NCBI GenBank assembly: GCA_910584965.1
Contig: CAJUDZ010000027.1
Coordinates: forward strand, 1-44,379
DNA from: an uncultured Lachnospiraceae bacterium
GTDB taxonomy: Bacteria; Bacillota; Clostridia; Lachnospirales; Lachnospiraceae
Length of the DNA: 44,379 bases
Reading direction: 5' to 3'
Shown here piece by piece: positions 1 through 8,366 of this stretch. The translations under genes and the position numbers were made by a program. How positions within the stretch are numbered: position 1 is the first letter of the stretch; every line of letters begins with the position of its first letter. The notes beneath the pieces are model-generated. The model ran no database searches. It saw only the letters and a program-made list of their open reading frames with translations, and had not been told where the DNA came from.

Positions 1-24
1 TTAATAACAAAATATAACAACTAA

Positions 25-195
25 TGTTCCCTTAAAAATCATCAAATCACAATCGGAATTTATCGTGCAGCAGAGTATAATGCAAAATGGAATACAAAAG
101 AGTATGGATGTGATATAATCAAATTAAAAGAAGCGTATACGATTGACAAAACTACAAGTGAGAGAAGGGAGCTGAATATAAATGACTACGGTTAG
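25..195 (+). pseudogene. Possible 3' end of an unrecognised gene
   Basis: The frame is open from a stop at 22-24 to the TAG at 193-195 and reads as a plausible charged C-terminus of about 56 residues (IGIYRAAEYNAKW in the middle, ending NINDYG). There is no ATG or ribosome site in it, so if it is coding it is the tail of a gene whose beginning is frameshifted or outside the window. It overlaps the start of the next small ORF by 14 bases, as in translationally coupled pairs. No family was recognised. It could equally be chance in AT-rich DNA. Confidence 0.22.
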
Positions 196-391
196 TAATG
201 AAATGATAGAATTTGCCAAAAAAGAATTTACTTCTATTATTATGCGTCTGGTTAATTCGATAGAAGAAAGCAGAGCAAATCAGATTTCTGATGATATTGT
301 TAAAGTAATCGATTGGAATAATTCAGCTCTGATGCACAAGGGTTTGTCATGGATGGCTAAGAATTATCTGATTCAGCAGAATATGATTTGA
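182..391 (+). CDS. Small hypothetical protein (69 aa)
   Basis: This is an unrecognised 69-residue protein, acidic to neutral and probably helical, with no signal peptide, membrane segment or cysteines. An AGAAGGGAG-type ribosome site lies about 10 bases before the ATG, and a good rho-independent hairpin follows at 411-442, which together support real expression. The base composition is more AT-rich than the pyrE region that follows, suggesting an accessory segment at the window edge. The overlap with the tail of an upstream open frame hints at a two-gene unit. No function is proposed. Confidence 0.5.
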   Translation: MTTVSNEMIEFAKKEFTSIIMRLVNSIEESRANQISDDIVKVIDWNNSALMHKGLSWMAKNYLIQQNMI

Positions 392-410
392 TTTAGCAAT
401 AGCAGTTATA

Positions 411-442
411 AGGGATTCGGTATAGGATCGAATCCTTTTTAT
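411..442 (+). terminator. Rho-independent terminator after the 69-aa ORF
   Basis: GGATTCG (413-419) pairs perfectly with CGAATCC (429-435) and is followed by TTTTT. G-U and A-U pairs extend the base of the stem. It separates the small ORF from the pyrE promoter. Confidence 0.75.
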
Positions 443-491
443 TGTCTGAAAATCAAACTTTAAAACGTCTAAAACGATAAAATAAAAAAGA

Positions 492-520
492 TTGAATATG
501 TATACTAAATGTGTTAAAAT
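492..520 (+). promoter_or_regulatory. Predicted sigma-A promoter of pyrE
   Basis: TTGAAT (492-497), a 17-base spacer and TAAAAT (515-520). It is the only good match between the terminator at 411-442 and pyrE, and leaves a leader of about 85 bases. No PyrR-type attenuator was recognised in that leader. Confidence 0.55.
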
Positions 521-611
521 TGGTAAAATAATAGCTGGAAGTTATTCCGTGCCAGAATAATAAAATGGTAGAAAGGCTGAAAGGCCCATAAATGAGGAGG
601 TTTTAAGATAC

Positions 612-1289
612 ATGGAGGATTACAAAAAACAATTTATCGAATTTATGGTAGACAGCCAGGTGCTCAAATTTGGCGATTTTACATTAAAGAGCGGCAGAAA
701 ATCTCCTTTTTTCATGAATGCCGGGGCTTATGTGACGGGGGCGCAGCTTCGCAGACTGGGCGAATATTATGCCAGGGCAATCCATGATCATTACGGACTG
801 GATTTCGATGTGCTGTTCGGGCCGGCTTACAAAGGGATTCCCCTTTCCGTTGCGACGACGATGGCGATCAGCGAATTATACGGAAAAGAAATAAGATACT
901 GCTCCAACAGAAAAGAAGTCAAAGATCACGGCGATACGGGCATTCTGCTTGGCAGTAAGTTAAAGGACGGCGACAGGGTTGTTATTATCGAGGATGTTAC
1001 GACTTCCGGAAAATCCATTGAAGAAACGTTTCCGATCATTAAGGCGCAGGCGGATGTGGAGATAAAGGGACTGATCGTTTCCCTGAACCGGATGGAAAGA
1101 GGACTGGAGAGCGAAAAAAGCGCGTTGAAAGAGATTCAGGAGAAATACGGATTTGAAACGAATGCCATCGTTACGATGGAAGAAGTAGTGGAATGTCTGT
1201 ACAACAGACCCTATCAGGGAACGGTTCTGATCGGCGATGCGCTGAAAGCGTCCATCGATGAATATTACGCACAGTATGGCGCAAAATAA
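612..1289 (+). CDS. pyrE: Orotate phosphoribosyltransferase
   Basis: Transfers the phosphoribosyl group of PRPP to orotate, giving OMP in pyrimidine synthesis. It is cytosolic, normally a dimer. The 225-residue length fits the family. The PRPP-binding signature VVIIEDVTTSGKS lies near residues 121-135, and the N-terminal FGDFTLKSGRKSPFF segment and GPAYKGIPL loop are typical of PyrE. The ATG at 612 follows a strong GAGGAGG site. No other pyr genes are next to it. It heads a short run with two small membrane-protein genes, a neighbourhood that gives no extra clue to function. The complementary-strand ORFs over this gene are shadows. Confidence 0.97.
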   Translation: MEDYKKQFIEFMVDSQVLKFGDFTLKSGRKSPFFMNAGAYVTGAQLRRLGEYYARAIHDHYGLDFDVLFGPAYKGIPLSVATTMAISELYGKEIRYCSNRKEVKDHGDTGILLGSKLKDGDRVVIIEDVTTSGKSIEETFPIIKAQADVEIKGLIVSLNRMERGLESEKSALKEIQEKYGFETNAIVTMEEVVECLYNRPYQGTVLIGDALKASIDEYYAQYGAK

Positions 1290-1321
1290 AGATATGGAAA
1301 CAGGAAAAGAGGATGATGCGG

Positions 1322-1474
1322 ATGGAAGAAAAAACATATAGGGTAATGGGAGGCGCCGGAGCAATGAATATTGCGGTCGGAGTTGTCAGTCTGGTAATAG
1401 GAGTTACGAGCGGTATTCTTTTGATTATCGGCGGTGCGAAGCTTCTGGCGGGCAGGAATAAAATATTATTCTGA
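1322..1474 (+). CDS. Small one-helix membrane protein (50 aa)
   Basis: This short gene lies 32 bases after pyrE. It encodes about 50 residues (53 if the ATG at 1313 is used) with one long glycine-rich hydrophobic helix, covering AMNIAVGVVSLVIG and GILLIIGGAKLL, then a basic tail. I chose the ATG at 1322 because AAGAGG at 1307-1312 lies 9 bases before it; the in-frame ATG at 1313 would abut that site. It is probably an integral membrane peptide co-transcribed with pyrE. No characterised family was recognised. Confidence 0.6.
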   Translation: MEEKTYRVMGGAGAMNIAVGVVSLVIGVTSGILLIIGGAKLLAGRNKILF

Positions 1475-1479
1475 AACAT

Positions 1480-1509
1480 AAATGGGTATTCCGCAGGGGA
1501 TACCCATTT
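1480..1509 (+). terminator. Perfect 10-bp hairpin between small membrane genes
   Basis: AAATGGGTAT (1480-1489) pairs perfectly with ATACCCATTT (1500-1509) around a 10-base loop. The A-rich left arm and short T tract after the stem resemble a weak, possibly bidirectional, terminator or attenuator. Confidence 0.5.
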
Positions 1510-1540
1510 GCAGATTTGGGGCAAAAGCAGAGGAAAGGCG

Positions 1541-1873
1541 GTGTCCGGGATGGGGCATAAAAACAGTTATATTTTTACCAACAAGAGTCATACGCAGAAG
1601 GGAATTATGGCGACGATACTGGGCATTATATCGCTTGCAACGTTGATTTATACGGTCGTCATGAGCTATCGGGGCTCCGGGGAAGTGCCGATACAGTATG
1701 GAGCGGCCGTTCTGCTTGCCATGATTTTTGCGTTGGTCGGAGCCGGGCTTGGCGTTATTTCCAGAACGGAGCGGGATAAATACTACTTTTTTTCTTATCT
1801 CGGCATCCTGTTGAATCTGCTCGCGCTCGGCGGGGTGAGCGCAATTTTGTATGCGGGCGCATATGCGGTCTGA
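1541..1873 (+). CDS. Three-helix membrane protein (about 110 aa)
   Basis: A small integral membrane protein with three predicted helices: TILGIISLATLIYTVVMSY, AAVLLAMIFALVGAGLGVI and YLGILLNLLALGGVSAILYAG. The N-terminus before the first helix is polar. The start is uncertain: GTG at 1541 has AGAGGAAAG 5-7 bases before it, ATG at 1550 is the next choice, and the longest open frame begins at 1508 inside the preceding hairpin, so that start is unlikely. It resembles DUF6142-type Lachnospiraceae proteins of unknown role, a tentative family assignment from memory. It is in the same direction as pyrE and the membrane peptide before it. Confidence 0.65.
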   Translation: MSGMGHKNSYIFTNKSHTQKGIMATILGIISLATLIYTVVMSYRGSGEVPIQYGAAVLLAMIFALVGAGLGVISRTERDKYYFFSYLGILLNLLALGGVSAILYAGAYAV

Positions 1874-1976
1874 TATGTGTCTTAATTTAATAATGTGACA
1901 ATAGTGCCTTCAGCGGGCAGGAGGATATTGTGTATCCCCTTATCCGCTGGGGACAGGAAAAGGAGAACGAAGCGGG

Positions 1977-4157
1977 ATGCAGGAAACGATGACAATGGCG
2001 GAAAAAGAAGAAATGGAACGGGAGCGGTTTGCGCTGGCCTGTGACAGGATTGCGCAGATACCTTCCGAAACGGAATGCGGCGTTTACCAGCCTTATTTTA
2101 ATAAAATGGCGGAATTTGTTCTGCTTATGAAAGAAACGTGGGATTTTGTAGCAGGCGGCGGGCTGCGGAAGGCGCCGCTAGAAGAACTGCAAAAAAGAAA
2201 CCGGGAAATTTATGCGGATATTCTGCCGGAAAATTACGGAAAAAGCTATGCCAACCCTTCTTACGCGGCGGAATGTTTCGGAAAGCCGATGGGGCAGCTT
2301 CTTGCCTTTATATATGCGGAACTGCGCGGTATGATCGCGGCGGCTTATGAACAGTCCGTGTACGGCATGGTTATCCGCATGGAGCTTTTGCTGGAAGTCT
2401 ACCAGGCTTTTCTCGGTGCGGCAAAAGATGCGGCGGAGAAGCAGGACAAAACGGAAAAACAGGACAAAACAGAGAAACAGGATAAAACGGAAAAACAAGC
2501 CAAAGCGGAAGCGGCTGACGCGGCCGCGGGCATGCCGTCGGCGGATGAAATCCGGAAGACCGCCTATTGGTATGTGAGCGACTATTATGAGACGGAAAAT
2601 ATGACAAAGGTGGCGGAAATGGTCTGCCCGGAGCGGGACTTTGCGGCCCGCATTGTGACGGAAAGCGACCTTTCGGATCTCCGTTATCTGTATTACTATG
2701 GGGAATATGTATCAGAAAATGAAATCAGGACAGCGGCACATCTGAACGAACTGCCCGAAGAGACGATACGGCTGATGGCGGATACTTATACGGAAGGATA
2801 CCGGATTGGCTTTGAGGTGTGCAATAAAGATATTTCCATCAAGAAAACGGTAAATGTGCGTTATGCGCTCGGCTTCGAACGCATGATACGGGCGGCCTTG
2901 ATAAATTTCGATCAAATGGGATTGAAACCGACAATCTATCGTTCGGGTTCCAATATTTTCCAGGGGCGGAGCGTGCACAAGAACGGTTATTTCGGCGCAA
3001 ACCCGAATAAACAGTTCGATTATGACCACAGGGAAGATCTGGCCTTGTTTTTAGACAAACAGCTTGTGGAACGGAGACTGGAATGCCTTCAGAATGCTTT
3101 TGAGCATTTTAAAACGGAGGCGGGCGCATTCGGCGGTCCCGCGGTGCTGGAAATTTTCGGGGAACAGCCTTTCGTGCCGCAGAATAAAGAAGCGGCCTGC
3201 AAGTTTTGCGAAAAGCAGCAGAAACTTTCGGTAGAATACGCTTCGAAAGCGGGAGCAATGCAGAATCAGTATATTCCGGGCGAAGAGAGGAGTTTTACGA
3301 TCATTGCTTTTCCGGTGCCGGAAATCGGCGGACAGTATGAAGAGATTTTCGATGAGATCATCCGCATCAATACGCTGGATTACCAGCTGTACCGGGGGAT
3401 TCAGCAGACGATCATCGACACGCTGGACAAAGGGGATTACGTGCTTGTGAAGGGGATGGGGAAGAACCGCACCAGCCTGAAAGTGAAGCTTCATACGTTA
3501 CAGGAACCCGATAAAGAGACGAATTTTGAAAACTGTGTTGCGGATGTGAATATCCCGGTCGGCGAGGTCTTTACTTCTCCGCAGCTTGCCGGGACGGAAG
3601 GGCTTCTTCATGTAACGCGCGTTTTTCTGAACGATCTGGAGTACAGGGATATTGCCATTCGGTTTCAGGACGGCATGATTGTGGAATACGACTGCGCCAA
3701 TTTTGACTCCGAACAGGAAAATAAGCGGTATATCAGGGACAATGTGCTTTTCCATCACGATACGCTGCCGCTGGGCGAATTTGCCATCGGAACGAATACG
3801 ACGGCTTATGTGGCGGCGAGAAAATACGGCATCGAAGATAAGATGCCCATACTGATTGCGGAAAAGACCGGCCCTCATTTTGCGGTAGGCGATACCTGTT
3901 ATTCCCATGAGGAAGACGTAAAAAGCTATAATTTTGACGGGAAGGAAATCACCGCGAAAGAAAACGAGGTGTCCGCGCTGCGCTGCGAGGATATGGAAAA
4001 GGCCTATTTCAACTGCCATACGGATATCACGATTCCTTATGACGAACTGGGAGAACTGTCGGTTGTTACGAAAGACAACGACGTGATACCGATCATTGTG
4101 GAGGGCCGGTTCGTGCTGCCGGGAACGGAGGCGCTGAACGAAGCGTTTTCAATATAA
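1977..4157 (+). CDS. M29-type (aminopeptidase T-like) metallopeptidase with long N-terminal extension
   Basis: Predicted cytosolic leucyl/aminopeptidase T family enzyme that removes N-terminal residues from peptides using two metal ions. The C-terminal half carries the M29 hallmarks in order: NIPVGEVFTSP, LGEFAIGTNT and AEKTGPHFAVGDTCYSH, which hold the Glu, His and Asp metal ligands. At 726 residues it is far longer than the usual ~400 of the family. The first ~330 residues are an extension with no recognised domain. Within it, near residues 153-177, a lysine/glutamate-rich linker is built from six-residue EKQDKT repeats. AGGAGAACG lies about 10 bases before the ATG. The gene stands alone between membrane-protein genes and the purine cluster. 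Confidence 0.85.
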   Translation: MQETMTMAEKEEMERERFALACDRIAQIPSETECGVYQPYFNKMAEFVLLMKETWDFVAGGGLRKAPLEELQKRNREIYADILPENYGKSYANPSYAAECFGKPMGQLLAFIYAELRGMIAAAYEQSVYGMVIRMELLLEVYQAFLGAAKDAAEKQDKTEKQDKTEKQDKTEKQAKAEAADAAAGMPSADEIRKTAYWYVSDYYETENMTKVAEMVCPERDFAARIVTESDLSDLRYLYYYGEYVSENEIRTAAHLNELPEETIRLMADTYTEGYRIGFEVCNKDISIKKTVNVRYALGFERMIRAALINFDQMGLKPTIYRSGSNIFQGRSVHKNGYFGANPNKQFDYDHREDLALFLDKQLVERRLECLQNAFEHFKTEAGAFGGPAVLEIFGEQPFVPQNKEAACKFCEKQQKLSVEYASKAGAMQNQYIPGEERSFTIIAFPVPEIGGQYEEIFDEIIRINTLDYQLYRGIQQTIIDTLDKGDYVLVKGMGKNRTSLKVKLHTLQEPDKETNFENCVADVNIPVGEVFTSPQLAGTEGLLHVTRVFLNDLEYRDIAIRFQDGMIVEYDCANFDSEQENKRYIRDNVLFHHDTLPLGEFAIGTNTTAYVAARKYGIEDKMPILIAEKTGPHFAVGDTCYSHEEDVKSYNFDGKEITAKENEVSALRCEDMEKAYFNCHTDITIPYDELGELSVVTKDNDVIPIIVEGRFVLPGTEALNEAFSI

Positions 4158-4193
4158 GCGTTTACAGGCGTTTTAATTATAAGAAGATTCATA

Positions 4194-4222
4194 TTGCGAT
4201 TTGCAATGAAATCTAGTAGAAT
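4194..4222 (+). promoter_or_regulatory. Predicted promoter of the purEMND cluster
   Basis: TTGCGA (4194-4199), a 17-base spacer and TAGAAT (4217-4222) lie about 70 bases before purE. No purine riboswitch core was recognised in the leader. Confidence 0.5.
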
Positions 4223-4290
4223 ATAGAAAGGAATATATTTTTTCCACACAAGATATAGTAGGGTATGGACGACCAGAATGGAGGATAAAG

Positions 4291-4791
4291 ATGGCACAGG
4301 TAGGGATTGTTATGGGCAGCGATTCGGATATGCCCGTCATGGCGAAAGCGGCGGATATTCTGGAAGAACTCGGTATTTCATATGAAATGACGATTATTTC
4401 CGCGCACAGGGAACCGGATGTTTTTTTTGAGTATGCGAAGAGCGCGGAGAGCAGAGGCTTTAAAGTGATCATAGCGGGAGCGGGCAAGGCGGCTCATCTG
4501 CCGGGTATGTGTGCCGCGATTTTTCCGATGCCGGTCATCGGCATTCCGATGAAAACCTCCGATCTCGGCGGTGTGGATTCCCTTTACTCCATCGTGCAGA
4601 TGCCTTCCGGCATTCCGGTAGCGACCGTAGCGATAAACGGCGGACAGAATGCAGGCATTCTGGCGGCAAAAATTCTGGCGGTGTCCGATGCGGAGCTGCT
4701 GCAGCGTCTGAAGGATTATTCTCAGACATTAAAGGAGAGCGTCCAGAAGAAGGATGCGCGTTTAAAAGAAGTCGGCTATCAGAATTATTAA
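4291..4791 (+). CDS. purE: N5-carboxyaminoimidazole ribonucleotide mutase
   Basis: Converts N5-CAIR to CAIR in de novo purine synthesis. It is a cytosolic homo-octamer in known members. The length of 166 residues is typical. Visible motifs are MGSDSD (residues 8-13), IISAHREP with the catalytic histidine, and AGAGKAAHLPGM; most class I enzymes have a glycine where this one has the lysine. GVDSLYSIVQMPSGIPVATVAI follows as usual. TGGAGG lies 6-8 bases before the ATG. It is the first gene of a same-strand run purE-purM-purN-purD. No purK is adjacent, so the ATP-dependent partner, if used, is elsewhere. Confidence 0.95.
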   Translation: MAQVGIVMGSDSDMPVMAKAADILEELGISYEMTIISAHREPDVFFEYAKSAESRGFKVIIAGAGKAAHLPGMCAAIFPMPVIGIPMKTSDLGGVDSLYSIVQMPSGIPVATVAINGGQNAGILAAKILAVSDAELLQRLKDYSQTLKESVQKKDARLKEVGYQNY

Positions 4792-4840
4792 GCCGGACGG
4801 AACATTATAAGAAAACAGGCATATATACGGAGGCAGATTT

Positions 4841-5866
4841 ATGGATTATAAGACCGCTGGCGTCGATATCGAAGCCGGATACAAATCAGTGGAACTGATG
4901 AAAAAATATGTACAGGGAACCGCAAGACCGGAAGTTTTAGGCGGACTCGGAGGTTTTTCCGGGGCTTTTTCCCTTGCAAAGATGAAAGATATGGAAAAAC
5001 CGACACTTGTGTCAGGGACGGACGGCGTCGGAACCAAGCTGAAACTGGCTTTTCTGCTGGATAGGCATGATACCGTCGGCATCGACTGCGTTGCAATGTG
5101 CGTAAACGATATTGCATGTGCGGGCGGGGAACCGTTGTTTTTCCTGGATTATATTGCCTGCGGCAAGAATTATCCCGAGAAGATCGCGCAGATCGTGAAG
5201 GGCGTTTCCGACGGCTGTATTCAGGCGGGAGCGGCGTTAATCGGCGGGGAAACGGCGGAAATGCCGGGCTTTTATCCGGAAGATGAATATGATCTGGCCG
5301 GTTTTGCGGTCGGTATCGTGGATGAAAAAGATCTGATCAGCGGAGAGCATATCAAACCGGGAGACGTGCTGATCGGCATCGCCTCTTCCGGCGTGCACAG
5401 CAACGGTTTTTCCCTTGTCAGAAAAGTATTTGAAATGACGAAGGAAAGTCTGGATACATACTATGATGAACTCGGAAGCACGCTCGGGGAAGCGCTGCTT
5501 GCGCCTACCAAAATTTATGTAAAAGCGCTGAAAGCGGTTCGGGAAGCAGGTGTTACGGTGAAAGGATGCAGTCATATCACCGGCGGCGGGTTCTATGAAA
5601 ACGTACCGCGGATGCTGCCGGAAGGCGTGAACGCGCAGATTCGGAAAGACAGTTATCCGGTTCTTCCGATTTTTAAATTATTGCAGCGGACCGGCAATCT
5701 GGAAGAAAAAATGATGTATAATACATATAACATGGGACTTGGCATGGTACTGGCCGTGGAAAGCGAAGACGCGGACAAAGTCATGGAAGCGGTCAGGTCG
5801 GCCGGAGAGACGCCGTACCGCATCGGTGAAATTGTATCCGGCGAAAAGGGCGTTACGCTTCTTTAG
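4841..5866 (+). CDS. purM: Phosphoribosylformylglycinamidine cyclo-ligase (AIR synthetase)
   Basis: Closes the imidazole ring of AIR using FGAM and ATP in purine synthesis. It is a cytosolic dimer in the family. At 341 residues it is full length. The N-terminal DYKTAGVDIEAG, the ATP-loop GTDGVGTKLKLA, the metal-binding MCVNDI segment and GGETAEMPGFY are all present, as is the late ITGGGFYENVPRMLP block. The start at 4841 follows a GGAGGCAG ribosome site. It lies 49 bases after purE, and purN follows after 30 bases, so the cluster is probably one transcript. Confidence 0.97.
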   Translation: MDYKTAGVDIEAGYKSVELMKKYVQGTARPEVLGGLGGFSGAFSLAKMKDMEKPTLVSGTDGVGTKLKLAFLLDRHDTVGIDCVAMCVNDIACAGGEPLFFLDYIACGKNYPEKIAQIVKGVSDGCIQAGAALIGGETAEMPGFYPEDEYDLAGFAVGIVDEKDLISGEHIKPGDVLIGIASSGVHSNGFSLVRKVFEMTKESLDTYYDELGSTLGEALLAPTKIYVKALKAVREAGVTVKGCSHITGGGFYENVPRMLPEGVNAQIRKDSYPVLPIFKLLQRTGNLEEKMMYNTYNMGLGMVLAVESEDADKVMEAVRSAGETPYRIGEIVSGEKGVTLL

Positions 5867-5896
5867 ACGGAAACGGCGGCGGAATGCGGAAAGGAC

Positions 5897-6535
5897 ATGG
5901 TTGCGAAGATGCTTAGAGTACTCGTATGTGTGTCGGGCGGCGGCACCAATTTACAGGCTGTGATTGACGGAATTGCGCGAAAAGAGATCAGGAATGCGCA
6001 GATTGTCCGGGTGATCAGCAATAACCGGAATGCGTATGCGCTGGAACGGGCAAGAGCTGCGAATATTGACGCGCTCTGCGTATCTCCCAGAGATTATGCG
6101 GACAGGGAACGGTTCCATGCGGCCTTTCTGAGCGCAGTAGAAGAAAAAGAACCGGATTTAATCGTGCTTTCGGGATTTCTGGTGGTGGTTCCCGAAGAGA
6201 TGATTCAAAAATACAGGAACCGGATTATCAACATTCACCCGTCCCTGATTCCTTCATTCTGCGGAAAAGGGTATTACGGGCTGACCGTTCATGAGAAGGC
6301 GCTGGAGCGCGGCGTGAAAGTGACCGGCGCAACGGTGCATTTCGTCGATGAGGGAACGGACACGGGGCCGATTATCTTACAGAAACCGGTCATGGTGGAA
6401 GAAAACGATACGCCGGAGATTCTGCAGAAGAGAGTAATGGAACAGGCGGAATGGAAAATACTGCCCCAGGCGGTCGATCTGATCGCGAACGGAAAGGTGA
6501 CAATAGAAAACGGAAAGGTGAGACTTTGCAGATGA
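5897..6535 (+). CDS. purN: Phosphoribosylglycinamide formyltransferase
   Basis: Transfers a formyl group from 10-formyltetrahydrofolate to GAR, the third purine step. Length (212 residues) is normal. Motifs: LVCVSGGGTNLQA for phosphate binding near the N-terminus, VISNNRNAYAL, the catalytic NIHPSLIPSF with the conserved Asn and His, and VHFVDEGTDTGPII containing the catalytic Asp. The ATG at 5897 has GGAAAGGA directly upstream; an in-frame ATG at 5909 is the alternative and would give MLRVLV. The stop overlaps the purD start as ATGA, indicating translational coupling. Confidence 0.96.
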   Translation: MVAKMLRVLVCVSGGGTNLQAVIDGIARKEIRNAQIVRVISNNRNAYALERARAANIDALCVSPRDYADRERFHAAFLSAVEEKEPDLIVLSGFLVVVPEEMIQKYRNRIINIHPSLIPSFCGKGYYGLTVHEKALERGVKVTGATVHFVDEGTDTGPIILQKPVMVEENDTPEILQKRVMEQAEWKILPQAVDLIANGKVTIENGKVRLCR

Positions 6536-7803
6536 AAGTACTGATTGTAGGCGGAGGCGGCCGCGAACACGCCATTGCGGCGAGCGTTGCAAGGAGTAAA
6601 AGGGCGGATAAGATTTATTGTGCGCCGGGAAATGCCGGCATCGGACAGATCGCGGAATGCGTGCCGATCGGTGCGATGGAATTTGATAAGATTGCGGCGT
6701 TTGCGAAAGAAAAGGAAATTGATCTGACGATTGTCGGCATGGACGATCCGCTTGTCGGCGGACTCGTCGACGAGCTGGAAGCGGCCGGGCTTCGGGTTTT
6801 CGGTCCGCGGAAAAATGCGGCGGTCCTGGAAGGAAGCAAGGCTTTTTCCAAAGATCTGATGAAAAAATATAACATTCCGACGGCGGACTATGAGACATTC
6901 GACGACCCGCAGGAGGCGCTCGATTATCTGAAAACGGCGAAACTGCCGGTTGTGCTCAAGGCAGACGGCCTGGCGCTCGGAAAAGGCGTTCTGATCTGCA
7001 ATACGCCGGAAGAGGCGCGGGAAGGCGTCAAAACGATCATGGAAGATAAGAAGTTCGGGACGGCCGGCAACCGGATGGTAATCGAGGAGTTTATGACGGG
7101 AAGAGAAGTTTCGGTGCTGTCTTTTGTGGACGGTAAGACGATTCGGATTATGGCGTCGGCGCAGGATCACAAGCGGGCGCTGGACGGCAACCAGGGGCTT
7201 AATACGGGCGGTATGGGAACTTTTTCACCCAGTCCTTTTTATACAGCTGAGGTGGATGCGTTCTGTAAAGAACATATTTATCAGGCGACGGTAGATGCGA
7301 TGGCCGCGGAAGGAAGGCCCTTTCAGGGAATCATTTTCTTCGGGCTGATGCTGACGGAGAACGGGCCGCGGGTGCTGGAATACAATGCCCGTTTCGGCGA
7401 TCCGGAAGCGCAGGTGGTGCTGCCCCGGATGCAGAACGACATTCTGGATGTGATAGACGCCTGCATCGACGGCATGTTAGATCAGGTGGAACTCCATTTT
7501 GACGACAATGCGGCGGTATGTGTGATTCTGGCTTCCGACGGGTATCCGCTTTCCTATGAAAAGGGATTTCCGGTGCGGGGGCTGGAGCGGTTTGACAATA
7601 AGGAAGGGTATTACTGTTTCCATGCGGGTACGAAGCTGACGGAGGAAGGAATCGTTACAAACGGCGGCAGAGTGCTCGGCGTGACCGCACTCGGCGCTAC
7701 TTTGCAGGAGGCGAGAGCCAATGCGTATGCGGCGGCGGAATGGGTCGATTTTGATAACAAATATATGAGAAGGGATATTGGGAAAGCAATTGATGAGGCC
7801 TGA
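6532..7803 (+). CDS. purD: Phosphoribosylamine-glycine ligase (GAR synthetase)
   Basis: ATP-grasp ligase that joins glycine to phosphoribosylamine. I place the start at 6532, giving 423 residues beginning MKVLIVGGGGREHA, because this ATG overlaps the purN stop (ATGA), has GGAAAGGTGAG 8 bases upstream and matches the family's N-terminus. The open frame extends 27 codons further upstream, but those lie inside purN. The substrate loop DDPLVGGLVDELE, ATP-grasp strands LKADGLALGKGV, the GGMGTFSP loop and EYNARFGDPEAQVVLPR near the end are all intact. It is last in the four-gene purine cluster. Confidence 0.97.
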   Translation: MKVLIVGGGGREHAIAASVARSKRADKIYCAPGNAGIGQIAECVPIGAMEFDKIAAFAKEKEIDLTIVGMDDPLVGGLVDELEAAGLRVFGPRKNAAVLEGSKAFSKDLMKKYNIPTADYETFDDPQEALDYLKTAKLPVVLKADGLALGKGVLICNTPEEAREGVKTIMEDKKFGTAGNRMVIEEFMTGREVSVLSFVDGKTIRIMASAQDHKRALDGNQGLNTGGMGTFSPSPFYTAEVDAFCKEHIYQATVDAMAAEGRPFQGIIFFGLMLTENGPRVLEYNARFGDPEAQVVLPRMQNDILDVIDACIDGMLDQVELHFDDNAAVCVILASDGYPLSYEKGFPVRGLERFDNKEGYYCFHAGTKLTEEGIVTNGGRVLGVTALGATLQEARANAYAAAEWVDFDNKYMRRDIGKAIDEA

Positions 7804-7864
7804 GCCTGATCTTTGTATATAGCGGACTGTGGGAAAGATATAAGGATAAAAGGGGGAAGTATCA

Positions 7865-8329
7865 ATGAGCCAGTTGAAAGATTTTCAGGATTTGGATGTG
7901 TATAACAAGCCGGAGGAATGTCCGGAATGCGGCGGAGCCATGAAGTTTAAGGGGTGCGGGGAGTACCGCTGTGAAAATTGCCGGTATGTGGCGTATGATG
8001 ATTACGGAAAAGTGCGTAATTATGTGGAGACGCATGCGGGCGTGACGGCGGCTCAGGTAGCGGAAGCGACCGGCGTCAAACAGAAAACAATCCGGCAGAT
8101 GTTAAAAGAGTCGCGGCTGGAAATCGCGGAAGGATCCAATTCTTTTATGAAATGTGAGATGTGCGGAGCAAGCATCCGGGCCGGAAGGGTATGCAGTAAG
8201 TGTGAACCCGCTTATAATAAGGCGATGGCCGAGAAAGCAACTTCGAGAAATGCGAAGATGATGGCGGGCTTCGGCATGGAACAACGGCAGGGCGAAGAAG
8301 GCGCAAAACGTTTCGAACGGGGAAAATAG
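7865..8329 (+). CDS. Zinc-ribbon / helix-turn-helix protein
   Basis: A 154-residue protein with two zinc-ribbon modules flanking a short HTH. CPECGGAMKFKGCGEYRCENC (residues 19-39) forms the first C4 site. The middle segment VTAAQVAEATGVKQKTIRQMLKESRLEI resembles a MerR/HTH fold. CEMCGASIRAGRVCSKC forms the second C4 site. The C-terminus is basic and low-complexity. The architecture is like YvyF/flagellar-operon-type regulators, but no flagellar genes are nearby, so the role is open: a DNA- or RNA-binding regulator is likely. GGGGGAAG precedes the ATG. It lies 61 bases after purD. Confidence 0.75.
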   Translation: MSQLKDFQDLDVYNKPEECPECGGAMKFKGCGEYRCENCRYVAYDDYGKVRNYVETHAGVTAAQVAEATGVKQKTIRQMLKESRLEIAEGSNSFMKCEMCGASIRAGRVCSKCEPAYNKAMAEKATSRNAKMMAGFGMEQRQGEEGAKRFERGK

Positions 8330-8366
8330 AAAAAGGAAACACAAAAGAAAGATACGAGGTATCAGA

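Noticed and set aside
960..1524. Minus-strand open frames over pyrE and the small membrane genes
   Set aside because: They lack ribosome sites and mirror the strong plus-strand genes; no family resemblance.
2138..2607. Several open frames in other phases of the M29-type gene, including arginine/lysine-rich ones
   Set aside because: They arise from the GC-rich codons and the EKQDKT repeat read out of frame; no start signals.
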